Of a stretch of 64,000 nucleotides of DNA, positions 10,810 through 22,225 are shown in pieces; the first letter of the stretch is position 1; every line of letters begins with the position of its first letter. The stretch comes from Aspidiotus rigidus (Eukaryota; Arthropoda; Insecta; Hemiptera; Diaspididae). The stretch covers positions 1,054,001-1,118,000 of the forward strand of contig JAVHKY010000017.1 of assembly GCA_035079385.1 (NCBI GenBank). Reading direction: 5' to 3'. Both the position numbers and the translations under genes were made by a program. The notes under the pieces were generated by a model that saw only the letters and a list, made by a program, of their open reading frames with translations, had not been told where the DNA came from and made no database searches.

Positions 10810-12834
10810 CATTTTGCTGGAGCAAACGTTTCTTTGCTGAAAATAGTTCAGGATGTGGTCCTGAACAACATACTAAAAATCCCGCGTTTTCCCCCTGGAG
10901 CTTTTTTTATTTATGGAGGTTCGAACCACCAAAAAATTAGTTTTTCGCCTATATCGCGTGAAATTCGAATTTTATTGAAAAATATTTCAAACAAAAGTTG
11001 TTCCTCGTTAAATTTCCTATTACATAACGTATTCAACTTTCAGCCTATGCCAATTAGTGTCTTTGCAAAGGGCGTTCGAAAGAGTCCCAAAATCAGTTTT
11101 TCCATATGTCTCACAAAATTGAAATTTTATGAAAAAATGTTTCAAATAAAAGTTGTTCTTCGTTGAATTTCCTATCACATGTGCTATTCAGCTTCCAGGA
11201 TAGAGCAACTAGTCGGTAAAAAAGGGTTTTCGATATTAAAGATAAAAGGATGTGCTATATTTTTTTATATTCAGATAGTTTTGGTGCTGATTTATGACGT
11301 CTTGCATCATTACAGATCGTGAAGATTATTTTTTTACCAGTAATAGATAGAAATTAGATAAATATTTTTCTCATATTCATGACTCACATGGTACGTAGGT
11401 ATTGAAATAAAAACGATTAAAGTCGCGTTGTATTAAAGACTTTAAGGCAGCTGCAATACTCTCTGATCTATGGTAAGATAAGAGACAAGCCATGGAACAG
11501 ATGACGGTTTCAAGCTTTCGCGAAAAAAGTCTGTCCGAAAGTACTTGACCTCTCTACCTCCCACTGAAGACGCTGCACGGTTTCATTTATACAGAGTTTA
11601 CCACCAAGTACATTTGTGGCTTGGTCATGAAAAAGATCCATTAGAATGGAGATGGTAGCGAATCGATGGAATATTGGAGCCTTTAACAATGAACAAAGCC
11701 CCAGCGTCGCGCCAAACTATCTGCAACTTATTTTCAGTGGATGCGCTAAAGGTTGTAGAAACGCTTGTAGCTGCCGAAAAGCAGGTGAACAATAGATATT
11801 ACATAGATAAAAGAGGGTAATTTGGCACTTTCATCGAAGAAAAAACGTGTGTTTTAGTCATTCCGACCTCGTTGATGAAGAGGCGTCTACACTATACTTC
11901 TCAAATAACGTAGTATCATGCCTCAACCATAAGTAGCCTATTGTTTGAATTTTTATTGAAAATAGTTGTTTTTTTTTCTTCCTAGGATTAAAATGTTCCC
12001 CAATGTGTCTTGGGCAGATTTTCCTCAATGCTGGTGGAGTATTAGAGGTAGTAGACGACATTGAGGGCGACTTGCAGGATGTTTCAAGTCAGGACGAGGA
12101 AGCTGACGATGAGTCCAGTACTGATGACGATTCCTCAGTAATCACAGGCGAAGGGTATAACGAGAGCGAATAATATCAAGTCCCTCCATCCCGAATATAA
12201 GACTACTGTAAGTCGGCAGGCTAACGTACACTGCTCTTATTAGAAAGCGTAGAAAACTGGTGGGCAGGGCATAAGACGGAAGGAGGAGCTCAAGTCAGGT
12301 GCGAAAAACCTCCCTCCGGGAGCTATGTTATAAAATTATGTGCATATATCACATGAAATCTCATGGAGTAAGATTCAGTTGAGGAATCTACAGGAAAAAT
12401 GTAGCTAACACACTTTCTCCGTAGACTAATTACTCTATTCTGAAAGCTGAATAGCTCATTTGATAGGAAATTCAACAAAGAACAACTTATATTTGAAACA
12501 TTTTTTCATAAAATTTCAATTTTGTGAGATATATGGAAAACTGATTTTGGTCCTCTTTTGAACGGCCTTTTAAGGCTTTACCGGGGCACTAATTGACCTA
12601 GGCTGAACCTTGAATACGTTATTTGCTAGGAAATTTAACGAGGAACAACTTTTGTTTGAAACATCTTTCAATAAAATTCAAAATTCACGCGATGTAGGCG
12701 AAAAACTACTTTTTTGGGGGTTCGAACCCCCATAAAAAAAGAAGCTCTCGGGGAAAACGCGGGATTTTTAGTATGTTGTTCACGACCACATCCTGAACCA
12801 TATTCAGCAAAGAAACGTTTGCTCCAGCAAAATG
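10810..12834. mobile_element. DNA element with about 0.4-kb terminal inverted repeats
   Basis: The sequence 10810-11214 is found inverted at 12423-12834 with perhaps 80-85% identity by eye. The outermost bases match closely (CATTTTGCTGGAGCAAACGT on the left, its complement on the right), and both ends run outward into A/T tracts. Each arm itself contains two diverged tandem subunits of about 170 bases, each starting GTTCGAA and containing a (T/C)TTTCAAA...AAAAGTTGTTC core. The 1.2-kb centre holds a broken CXC-domain gene. No transposase was recognised and I could not define a target duplication, so the superfamily is open. Confidence 0.75.
11552..12173 (+). pseudogene. CXC (tesmin/TSO1-like) cysteine-rich gene fragment with intron, inside the TIR element
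   Basis: Exon 1 reads LPPTEDAARFHLYRVYHQVH then WLGHEKDPLEWRW, and after one stop and one frameshift NYLQLIFSGCAKGCRNACSC followed by RKAG. A 201-base GT-AG intron (11785-11985) joins it in phase to GLKCSPMCLGQIFLNAGG and an acidic, serine-rich tail ending at TAA 12171-12173. The Cys pattern is that of CXC metal-binding domains, and the leader is familiar from many arthropod uncharacterised proteins. The C-x-G-x-S-C end of the repeat has been lost. Position between the two terminal repeats suggests cargo or a leftover element gene. The recognition is from memory of the family, not a search. Confidence 0.6.
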
Positions 12835-12844
12835 TTTTTTTTTT

Positions 12845-15064
12845 CCCAATATGGCTGTAATTTTGTTCGATTATAGTCGTCGAGCAGAATGACGAATATC
12901 CCAAATATCGTGGTGACACAATTCAAACTTCGAGTAGGAGTGGAGAATTTACGTGTTGAAACTTTACAAAGCGTTCGAAAAGAAGAGGAACGAGATCATA
13001 AGACAGTAAGTTTTGAGTACTACCGAGTCTCGTCCTCTCGATTCAGTATGTAATTATTTTAAGTAATCTCATCCCATCTAAGACACAATCGACAACTAGT
13101 CACGTGTCTCTTCTGTGTTGTTCTGAATGAAAATCTATTCGTATTTAAAACGTTCTAAAGCGAAAGAAAACTTTTTTATTAAACGTCTCCATCAAGGGTT
13201 ACTTTCCCCCAATCTCTCGTTTCAGCTTCAAAATATGCGTTAGAGTCATCTTTCGTCTGCATTAATGAAGGCGATCGATCGCGAATACCGTGAGGGTCGG
13301 CATTGAAGATACTTGTGATGGATATAATTTACGCGTCGAATGAGAGGGAAGAACAAACAAACGTATAAATACAAAGAGGGAAAAAGGTGGTACGTATTTT
13401 TTGGCGATAATTTCGGCGGCGACGATGAAAGAAAAAGGTCAGGCAAAAACGTCGCGGGATTGACGGCATCGTCAAGTGCAAAAAAATTCGCATCGTCGTT
13501 ATTTCATTACACCTGGTTGATCTCTTTCTTCTATTTAAAAATGAAATCGCATTTTAATGACGAACAAATATTTCGTAAAACACGCGCAGTTTTCTATACC
13601 ATCTGTTGGGGGGAGAGACTGACGATATGAAGTAAATTTTCACACAACTTCGCGTTATCGAAGGCATTAATCAAGCTGGTGAAACAATAGTCTGGCGATA
13701 ACAACCCCCAATAACAGGTAACAAATGATGTCGTATGTTCCCGACGTCTCCATACATATGCAGTCAGATTAGGTTGCAGATATACTCGCATTCAAATGAG
13801 GAAAGCGGTCCAGAGTTCAAGAGAAGGCAATAAGTCCCGAGATAGTGAACCGGTATCTATACGTTGTCCCTTTACTCGTACATTCACCCCGCACCTCCTT
13901 TAGGCCTTTACAGAACGGTCAGCGTACTAGTAAGATAAACGTATAATAAGTCTATAATAGTTTCGTTGAAATAGGAAACGAACGCGATAAAAGGTAATGA
14001 CGACCATTATTTAAAACGCCGTTTGTGCGCGCTCTTCGGTAACACAGTGGCCGGCCATTAATTACGTATCGAAAAGTGATTTACGACGATGGGTTTCTTT
14101 TGCCGCCCGGTATACGAGACAACGCACGTTTTTACTCGCGAGAAAAGAGGGATTAAAGCGTAATATTATTGGGAAACCGTGAAGGGTATATAATACGGAA
14201 TGGAATTTTTGTGAGTCCACGCAGCACTTTACGCTCAGTCGAGTTAATCGGGAGCAGGCGAGGAGGGGAAATCAGGATTCCATCAATCAGGAATCTAATC
14301 GTATACAATTTAGCCAGCTGCTCGTTTCTTCGGAACACTATCGTAATTGCCGCAGGCGGCTACCGAAACGCTTATTTACAACCAAAACTTCATCAATGAG
14401 ATTCAGCTACAGGGGTTGGTAACGTATGCGGCGTATTTGACCGAGTAGGGCACACGTGTGATCGTTTATTTTCGCTTGAGATGGGCGACGACGACGTATT
14501 ATAGAATAGAAAGCGACGGTCAGCCAATAAGTTATCCAGATTTTGACGTCCGATTATTACTTTATTTTGATGGAATACTCCATCGATTGGCCGTTTATAT
14601 TTTCTCTATCCGGCCCGGACCTCGATACGTAATCTGATGCTTGTGAGAGAGTGGCTTGATAAAGGTGCGTTTCCGAAGATTTCTATCGCGCTTCATTTTA
14701 CGCGACGCTGGCGCCTAGAAAAATTCTTCAACATATAGTTAGGTACCTGAGGTTTTTTTATCAAGATGAAGTCTCTTGGATACTTTGGCGACCGCTCAAC
14801 TTAGTTCTTGAAAGACAAGCACAATTGCTCTACTTTCCGAAATCAACAAGATTTCATATTTTTTGAATGGTTTCTTCAAGGTTGATAGAAACACAATTTG
14901 ATCACCTACTTCCAAAGTTGCAAACTTCCTAACCACCGCTGGCGCCTGCCCAATTTCCTATAACTTGGATACTTATGACAAGAAGCTCTGTAAGTGTATA
15001 AATAACTCAACTCATATCCTACCAAAGATAGTCAAAGACGGGGAGGTCCCGCTGTAAATGTGCT
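12845..15064. other. Intergenic, nothing recognised
   Basis: About 2.2 kb without recognised genes. The part at 13.9-14.7 kb is relatively CpG-containing and free of obvious repeats. It could be regulatory DNA, but nothing in the sequence proves this. Confidence 0.35.
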
Positions 15065-15915
15065 AAGCAGTTCCTCGGTTATATGGCCAATTGAAGACAC
15101 AAAAGCCCGTCATGCCTATCGGGCCGGTTGTTACTTGCTACCCGAGTCCGAACTTCAAAATCTCCAAATATCTGGGCAACTGGTTTAAATTCGCTTCACT
15201 GTCCTCAACTGACCTCGCTAACGACCTTACTCGTAAAAAATTCAATAAAACGCGACGCCCCATTTCCTTTGACATTAGGAACACGTTCAACAGAATCTCA
15301 ATCGCTGAGACAATCGACCTCATGTGTGATTGGTTGTGCAAAATGTCCTTGAATAGTGATGTTATTAGGAGTTTCGGGATCTTATAACGCTATGCTTAGA
15401 GGAAAACATCTGCCTCTTCAACGACTTGGTTTACAAATTCCCAGATGGTCTGCCGATGGGCGGTCCCTTATCCTCCCTCGTTGCAGATATTTACATTGAG
15501 CACCATATTCACCACCACGATTTTCCACTCTCTCAAAATATTGGAAACGACACGTCGGGTCGATGACATTTTCTGCATTCGGAGTGGCTCTGACCGGGAT
15601 TTGGCTTCTTTCCTTGAACAAATCTATCCTTAAATTCAGTTTACTATGAAAGGAGGTAACTCCTCTCTCAACTACCTGGACTTAACTATTCAGTAGGTCG
15701 AGCAGGATTCCTTACCCACTCCAAGATTCGAGGTCTATCGCAAATCGACCTTTACCGGTGTGTCAATTCATAGATCCTCCTTACACCCGCGTTGTCACAG
15801 CTATCGTTTGCCGCATGCAGAAACTACCTCTGGATTCTGCCGCAATGAAAAAAGGAAACCCTCGTCATTCAGTGAATTGCCGACCTAAATCATCTGAAAG
15901 TTGACGTCAAGTTGA
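15065..15915 (+). mobile_element. Second Penelope-like element remnant (RT only)
   Basis: Fragments in order are: MPIGPVVTCYPSPNFKISKY; SFDIRNTFNRISIAETIDLM, equivalent to the first palm motif, whose aspartate is kept; a LPMGGPLSSLVADIYIEH segment at about 15448-15500 in a shifted frame; RVDDIFCIRSGSDRDLASFL near 15560-15615, where YVDD has become RVDD; and NYLDLTI near 15665. Frames change several times and no GIY-YIG domain is visible, so this is a dead fragment. Its wording differs enough from the element at 1-1663 to suggest another lineage. Confidence 0.75.
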
Positions 15916-16887
15916 CTTCTATATCATAAGAATACCCCACCTCAAGAGCCCGCGACTAGACTTGAATGAGCCTAATCTACCTCAGGAACGGACAAAAATT
16001 TGAACTCTGCCACCTGTGATTAAGAAATTTGATCACTAGTACATAATAAAAGAAGATCTTCCGAAATTGGCCTTTGGAAACATTCTTTAAAATTATTATT
16101 GATAACGCCATAGCCAATACGAGATGGGAAGCACAATCTTTATTTGTATTTCCATAAAGAGTTCGTCTTTTCAAATAAGAGATGATGTCACAATTTGGAC
16201 TTGCTCAAAAATTCTTCCAAGGGTCTGGCCCACACAGGGATTCTAGCAACAATTTTCACAATTCTTTTGACACTCAAACTCAGTCTCCTTTCCTCTTTAC
16301 TCGTAACAAGTGAAGCAAACAATTGAAACTTGCTACTCCCTAAACTTGAAAAGTCAATGACATTAAAAAAGATACACTTGAGAAGAATATGAACGCAATA
16401 TATCTTTCCATATCCACCAAACTGATGTCCTATCATTCCAACAATGGAAGTTCTACGTTTTCGATGATCAATTCTCAGGCGTGAGCTTGAAATTTGTCGC
16501 TTACTTTTTCCATGTCTCTCTCCTTTCAATCGGCGCGATGTACTTCAAAATTCAAATCGAATGTAGATTCTCGAATGGAAAAATTAAGGACCATCAACAG
16601 TAGGAATTTTGGGAGGAACTCAAATTTTTTGAATTGAGAAAGCCTCGAGCACCCTACCTTGTCTTTTTCGACAAACATAGGAGGGTGAAGGGGGGAGGGG
16701 ACTTGAACGTTTTGATAAAGAAACATTCGACTTGACTTAATTTCCTTTTCCAATACATTATTTCCTTCAAATTTTGTTCCTCTTGGAAATTTCATTGATA
16801 AAGAAAAACTTGGCCCGACTTCATTCTTTTTAAATTGAGTACCTCAAGCACCCCGGTACGCAGTAAATTTTCAAGAATTTCACTTAC
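15916..16887 (-). other. Probable start of the netrin intron
   Basis: The sequence directly downstream of the netrin exon starts with a consensus donor (GTAAGTG, reading the minus strand from 16887). I could not find a following exon with laminin-EGF cysteine spacing on the minus strand down to position 1. Confidence 0.5.
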
Positions 16888-18163
16888 CTTTACATTCATT
16901 CGCGTCTCTAGCAGTAGCTCGAGCCCAGGGTCTATCGAAATAAAACGGCTTACACCTATCGCAATCTCTTCCAGCCGTATTGTGCTTGCAGTCGCATACC
17001 AAATTTCCCGTCGCACCCTCGGCAATACACTTGGACGCGTGCCCGTTACACTTGCACCTCCCACCGACCGCAAAATCCGCCACTGAATAGCTGTAGCTAA
17101 TAGGTAACTGAGGTGGCATTGTAGTAATCGCATTCGGTATCACTCTGTTTGACTCTTCGACTACCATTGGCTCGTGATTCTGCAGATCTTTCGTTTTCAA
17201 CACCACCACTTCCGGCGAATCGCCACTACCTTTACGATCGTCGAACTTTTGCGCGGAGGGCGTGCTCTTCGTCACTGGTGGTAATGTAGTCTGCTCAAAA
17301 ATATCAAACCCATCGTCGTTACTTTCAGCAGGGAATTGCATCCGGTTAAATACAACTTTGATGTCCGTAGCGGTCACCCAATCCTGCAGTATGGGACTAT
17401 TATCGAACTCGGCAGCACTCGGACGCCCGTCGAGCGTACTGAACGCGATTCGACCCGACAAAATATCGATACCGTTGTATTTATGCGAGTCGGTGCAAAG
17501 CGCTTCTTGCTCGTTGGTCTTGGTGATGGTGGCGCGATTGTGGCGGCCATACACTCTCTTGCACTGACTGGAATAAAATTGGAACGGCTGCCATGTCTTA
17601 CCATAATCCATACTCTTGTAAATGGCGATTGAGTCCGGTTTCGGCGACTTCGGGCAAAACTGCAGACTAATATAGGTGATTTCATATTTCTTACCCAGGG
17701 GTAAAGTCAAAGTGACATTGTCCGGCGGAGCGTTAGGTGATGAATGCGATTGCTCGGGCATTGGATCCGAACGCCAACAGGTTACGTTATTCATATTGTT
17801 CAAGTCGGTAAGGTAGGAGGCCGGGAAACGAGCTTTCGGGTCCAAGTCGTCGCACAAGTGACAGGCTCCACCGCTGTCCGCGTCATCGCAGTAGCGACCG
17901 ACACCGTTCGAGCCACACGTGCTTGACGCCTCGACCGGTGCATTGAGGGCGGCGTTCACGAATTCGGGTATACAGCGTTTTGGATTGCTAGTGTTGGCAT
18001 CGTAACACGGGTCGATGGAGACACGACGATTGGTTGATGTCTCTCGGTAGCGTTTTTGTTGGCCGGAACTGACCGTGCAGCTGATGATGATCAGCGTTAG
18101 ACAGAGGAACGCATGAGAACGCATCATGGGTGAGCGAAAGACGTCAACGTCGACTAGCATCAT
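16888..18163 (-). CDS. Net: Netrin, first coding exon (laminin N-terminal domain plus start of LE1)
   Basis: Netrins are secreted laminin-related guidance cues that bind Frazzled/DCC and UNC-5 receptors. This exon encodes about 425 residues. A signal peptide ([16 protein letters not shown]) is followed by a laminin N-terminal domain starting [20 protein letters not shown] and holding [36 protein letters not shown] and the [12 protein letters not shown] / [17 protein letters not shown] stretch. The first laminin-EGF repeat opens at [13 protein letters not shown]. About 65 residues rich in T/P/S (after FDIFEQTT) replace a shorter loop just before that repeat. The exon ends in a clean donor at 16888/16887. 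EGF repeats 2-3 and the netrin-like C-terminal domain lie outside what I can see. The first ATG is at 18163. The ATG pair at 18127/18124 fits the signal peptide better and escapes the upstream reading frame. Confidence 0.93.
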
Positions 18164-18182
18164 CGGTCGTGGTTGTTGTCAT
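18144..18182 (-). promoter_or_regulatory. Upstream reading frame overlapping the netrin start
   Basis: The exon's acceptor is a polypyrimidine run ending CCAG with the exon starting at 18187. The first ATG after it (18182) opens a 12-codon frame that ends at TGA 18146-18144. It overlaps the first netrin ATGs at 18163 in another frame but stops before the second ATG pair at 18127. This could favour initiation at the later pair. The acceptor implies a further 5' untranslated exon upstream. Confidence 0.5.
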
Positions 18183-19968
18183 GATCCCTGGAAAAAAAAA
18201 AAAAATGAAGCGAATAAGCACTAATAATGAAAATAAAGGGCGGGGGTAGGGCGAGAAAACGATCTATTTTTACTCGTTGCCTATTCGTCGCGCGTCTGTA
18301 CACACAGTTGGACGTGCACCAAGAAATAATAAGAATAGCGCGAGTAAACGAGTATTTTTCATTATTCTCTTTCGCGGTAATTACAGGCGTATATTTTTTA
18401 TCGTTCGGTATCATCGTTTTTTGCTTTGATGGACGATGCAGCAAGGCAGCATCCACAATGCAAGGAGATGGCTGGCAGGTTATTAGCTAAATGAGAGGTC
18501 CGTGGTAAAGAATAAGTGTTGATGTCAGCAAAAGAAATCGTACGATTTATGGTGACGAGTCTCGCGGACGTTCAAATTTTGGATCGGAGAGAGGCGAGGT
18601 AGATAAAATTTAGCGCTCAAGTTGAGTTCTATCCTTTTAATTGTCTCCGACTGTGCTAAGAGGTCGTACTTGCGTAAGAATATAGCGAGCGCATATTTAT
18701 GTATGTTTATGGGTACTATATTGTTTGTTTGGTTGGTATGCAGTAGACAAATATCTGGTAATTACGTTGGATGCTTGGTGAAGGCGATAATGACTGAGAC
18801 TGTTTCTGGCTTCTAACCCCGTAGTTAACATTCGATTTTATAACCACGTGTCGGAGGAAAGTGGCGTGTAGTAAGAGGTGAGCTTAACCGAGCTAGTAGC
18901 GAATGATTTATTTCGACGAAAAACCCGTCAATTTATTGTGTTTGGTTACAATGTTCGCTGAGAATCCTTTCTCAGCAATGAAAAATGAGATAAAGCATCT
19001 AGATTTAAAATTAGGGGCCTCAATTAGCTGGAACTATTTTCTATGTCAAATATCTCGGTGTAAATTACTCTTTTCCTCATCCGTCTCCAAGTATGGAAAC
19101 GAGAAAGGAGGTTCCACTCATATATGATGGAAAAATACGGTAATAACTCAAAAAGTTTCTTTGAGGGGAGGGAAATGATACGATAATGACTTTATCCGTG
19201 GAACAATTTTGACGAAATGAATATTCAGAGCGGTGGTATACATATGATCGACATATAAGTTAGCCACTGAACTCATGACATGTGATCATACAGTACGCAA
19301 TTTTCACAACTTCCATTCAGTATAAAATAATTCTAAGTTATTTGATCCTCAAGTTTACAACACCACTTTTGAAAGTTACCAATTAATTGTATTGCTAAAA
19401 AGATGGGTACAACTTATGAGTTGAGATGTGTACTTAGAAAATTTGCTCTACGCGTAGGTATATTTCACGATGAGGTACCTAGCAATAAACTACAGACTCG
19501 TACAATGGATTTGCGCAAGAAAATACACTCCAAAATAATCGGTTTTTCAATTTTGATGATCGATCATTATCCAATGATTGATTTCTAAAGGATTGGGAAG
19601 TCCCTAGTTCCATCAAAGTCAATGTCAGAAAGAATGAAGAGAAAAAATCAACTCGTCAAAATGAAATGAGAAAAAAAGAATGATGACAGAATAAAGAGTC
19701 GAATCTTGTAGAAATATTTACGTAGAGCAAGTTGATTTCTGTGAGCAGCGCCTCATAGGTACGTAGAAATTTTCTTAGATTTATTCTCAACAGACTCCTC
19801 TTTCATCTGTGAGGTCAAAGAGCGAAGAACAGTAAGCAAAACCACCTATTGTAGTTTCAATGACATGTTGACTTCCACAAGAATAACATCTGTAAAAATT
19901 CATAATTTGAAATGAATTAGGAACTTGGTATTCGCATCAGGCCACTACTGTAGACGCGATAGTGTCGT

Positions 19969-20156
19969 GGACGAAAAGGTGATCACATGAAAATTTACAT
20001 AAGAGCGTATGTTATTTCAACTAGCTATATCTCTGTTAAAACTGAAAAAAAAGTACCACTTATCAGACCTTTTTTGACTCTCTTGACTAGTAGAATAGTA
20101 TGAAACTCATAAAAATAAAAATTTCACCAATTATCTGAAACATCACCTTTTCGTCC
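19969..20156. repeat. Short inverted-repeat element, family shared with 60.17 kb
   Basis: GGACGAAAAGGTGAT at 19969-19983 is inverted as ATCACCTTTTCGTCC at 20142-20156. The sequence beyond the right arm (TTCCACAAATGGCCG, then ATGTAGAGGGCGAC, to about 20225) recurs in a BLTP1 intron at about 60172-60240 with a few changes. This points to a dispersed MITE-like family. Confidence 0.5.
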
Positions 20157-21535
20157 AGTTTCCACAAATGGCCGCTGTAGTAAATGTAGAGGGCGACTCT
20201 TTTGGGGCCGGACGCGAATAAGCATAGCTTTTTATGTTACTTGCATGAGAGTCAATATGCCAGATGTCAGTTAGATAGTTTTCCTAGCGGCTATTCGAAG
20301 TTGACGTCACAGAAACCTGGGATATCTGCATGATCATCGCCATTCAATCATTGTTTATGAACTCGATTAACAATAAGTACCTGAACGTGAAAATTTCACA
20401 TCTCATCCGAGATAAAAGATCCAGGGACTGAACTTCAAGATGACTCAACAGCTAGTCTAGTGAAATAGAAAAACTACGTTAGTATTCAAAAATCATTTAT
20501 CATATCCCCAGGTATCACTAATTTACTTATATTCTTTCAATTTTTAATCTGGCTATTTTTCAACACTACTGGTCCAAAGAATCGTTGAGGTACATCATAT
20601 AAATGCTTCAAGAAATTAATCCTGATCTCAGGGTTGCTTGCTGAATAAGGAACTTTTGAAAATATGAGTGTCAGTATCTCAAAAAAAGCATTGTATTTGT
20701 GTTCGAGATATTAAATACCTAATAAATTGATTAATCAATTCATACAATTTCAATCCCTCAATTAGGATATAGAATATTCTTTTTAGATTAAGGAGAATTG
20801 AGTCTTGTTTTACTCTTATACCGATACAGTCAGTCTCAGCTTTATAAGGTCAACTACATGCCTAGAATTTTCCAAACAAAATATTTAAAACTATCGCTAT
20901 ACTCGGTAGGGTTAACCCTCGGTAGCTTCAGATTTAAAATCAGATTAGGTACTTACATCAATTGAGTCATCAACGACTTATATCTCTAATTACTGATGTA
21001 TACCGACATTTATTGGGTAGATCTGGCTACACGTACTTAGATCGATATCACCTCTTATTTGCTTCCTGTAGGGTATCCTATTGATACACACGCAATAATT
21101 ACGCTACAATATCATCATTTCTCTCAAGTTATTTACTCACTTGTTAAATTCTGGATCACCTTCCTTTGGTAAAGAACTATCCTTCGGTACACATCCGGTA
21201 AAAGAACGTTACAATAACTATACTATCAAGTTGACTCATCACAGGAGGACGTGAGGAATATGGTCGAAGGGAGCAGCCCAGGTTTCTGTGACAAACTGAC
21301 GTACGTATGTTGTCTCCCATAAGAATAACACAAGGAGCTAAGATCATCGTTGAGAAGCTTAAACTCTTGAAGATTCTAAATGTATATGTCTGATTTTTAA
21401 TCAAGTCTGATTCCAAATTATTTACTTACATAATGATCTTCGCACCTCATGTTTTTTCTCATCGGAGTCACCTTATCAGAAGTTGCCAGTTGGATCAACC
21501 AGATGAGTGGTCTTCCTTATAGATCATACTGCCGT

Positions 21536-21640
21536 ACAAAGATGCAAAAACAACGACCGTCGATTATGGAAACGTGTTAAAACGAGTAAAAAATGTGTTC
21601 GGAAGAAAATCAGATCACTATAGTAGCTGTTTGCTAATAT
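21536..21640. repeat. Dispersed repeat, copy 1 (copy 2 at 32467-32570)
   Basis: A motif pair, (G/C)CA(G/A)AAACAACGA(C/T)CGT and later AAATGTGTTCGGAAG(A/G)(A/G)AATCAGATCA, occurs here and again at about 32467-32555 with the same order and spacing. A third partial match (CTGCCGTACAAA...ACAACGATC) lies at about 21692-21735. It is non-coding and of unknown class. Confidence 0.5.
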
Positions 21641-22225
21641 TGAAGTCACAAAAACCTGGGCTATATTATTCAAATCACGATTTAAATCATTCTGCCGTAC
21701 AAAATAGACGTATCTACAAAACAACGATCAAGAGAAGATCGATTTTATTCATAAAGGAAAGACAAGAATGGAAATAATTTTAAAAAATGTTCATCGCGCA
21801 ACTCAATTTTCAATTCAGAATCACTCTCAACGAAGACGACATCATTCAAACACAAACCAAACTGAGCAGGGAACTGAGCAGAGCTGGAACTGAGATACTG
21901 GCCTGGCGCCTCCTAGGCGCCTGGGTATCCGCAAAATGTGTACCGTGACCGTCCATTAATCATACACCAATCATACTGTCGCCCTGCAGTTTATTGTCGA
22001 TAATAATCGATAGGATGATTGAATCATTGATGGACAAAAGCAGCCTCGAGAAATGGTTCTCTTTCACGAGCACAGGAGATCTGATTTTCTAGATTGTATT
22101 GAGCTTTGGTTCACTCCGAGTAAGGAACTCTCCGAGTGCTCATCACTCTTTTATGGATGATACCCCTCCTCCCTTCTTTATTACCGCCACAGGACACACC
22201 ATTCGCGTTGAGATAAAAAATACTA

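Larger units (their letters stand above)
18188..22225. other. Netrin upstream DNA and gene-poor sequence
   Basis: No coding frame with recognisable motifs. The netrin promoter and 5' untranslated exon(s) should lie in or beyond this stretch but cannot be located from sequence alone. It contains the repeat pairs at 19969-20156 and 21536-21640, described separately. Confidence 0.35.

Noticed and set aside
12714..12735. GGGGGTTCGAACCCCC, looking like a tRNA T-arm (also a weaker form at 10917)
   Set aside because: It lies in the inverted arms of the 10.8-12.8 kb element and there is no acceptor stem, D-arm or anticodon arm at tRNA spacing.
16526..17133. Minus-strand frames around the netrin donor as extra netrin coding
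   Set aside because: They run through the consensus donor into intron sequence or use another frame of the exon; no EGF cysteine pattern.
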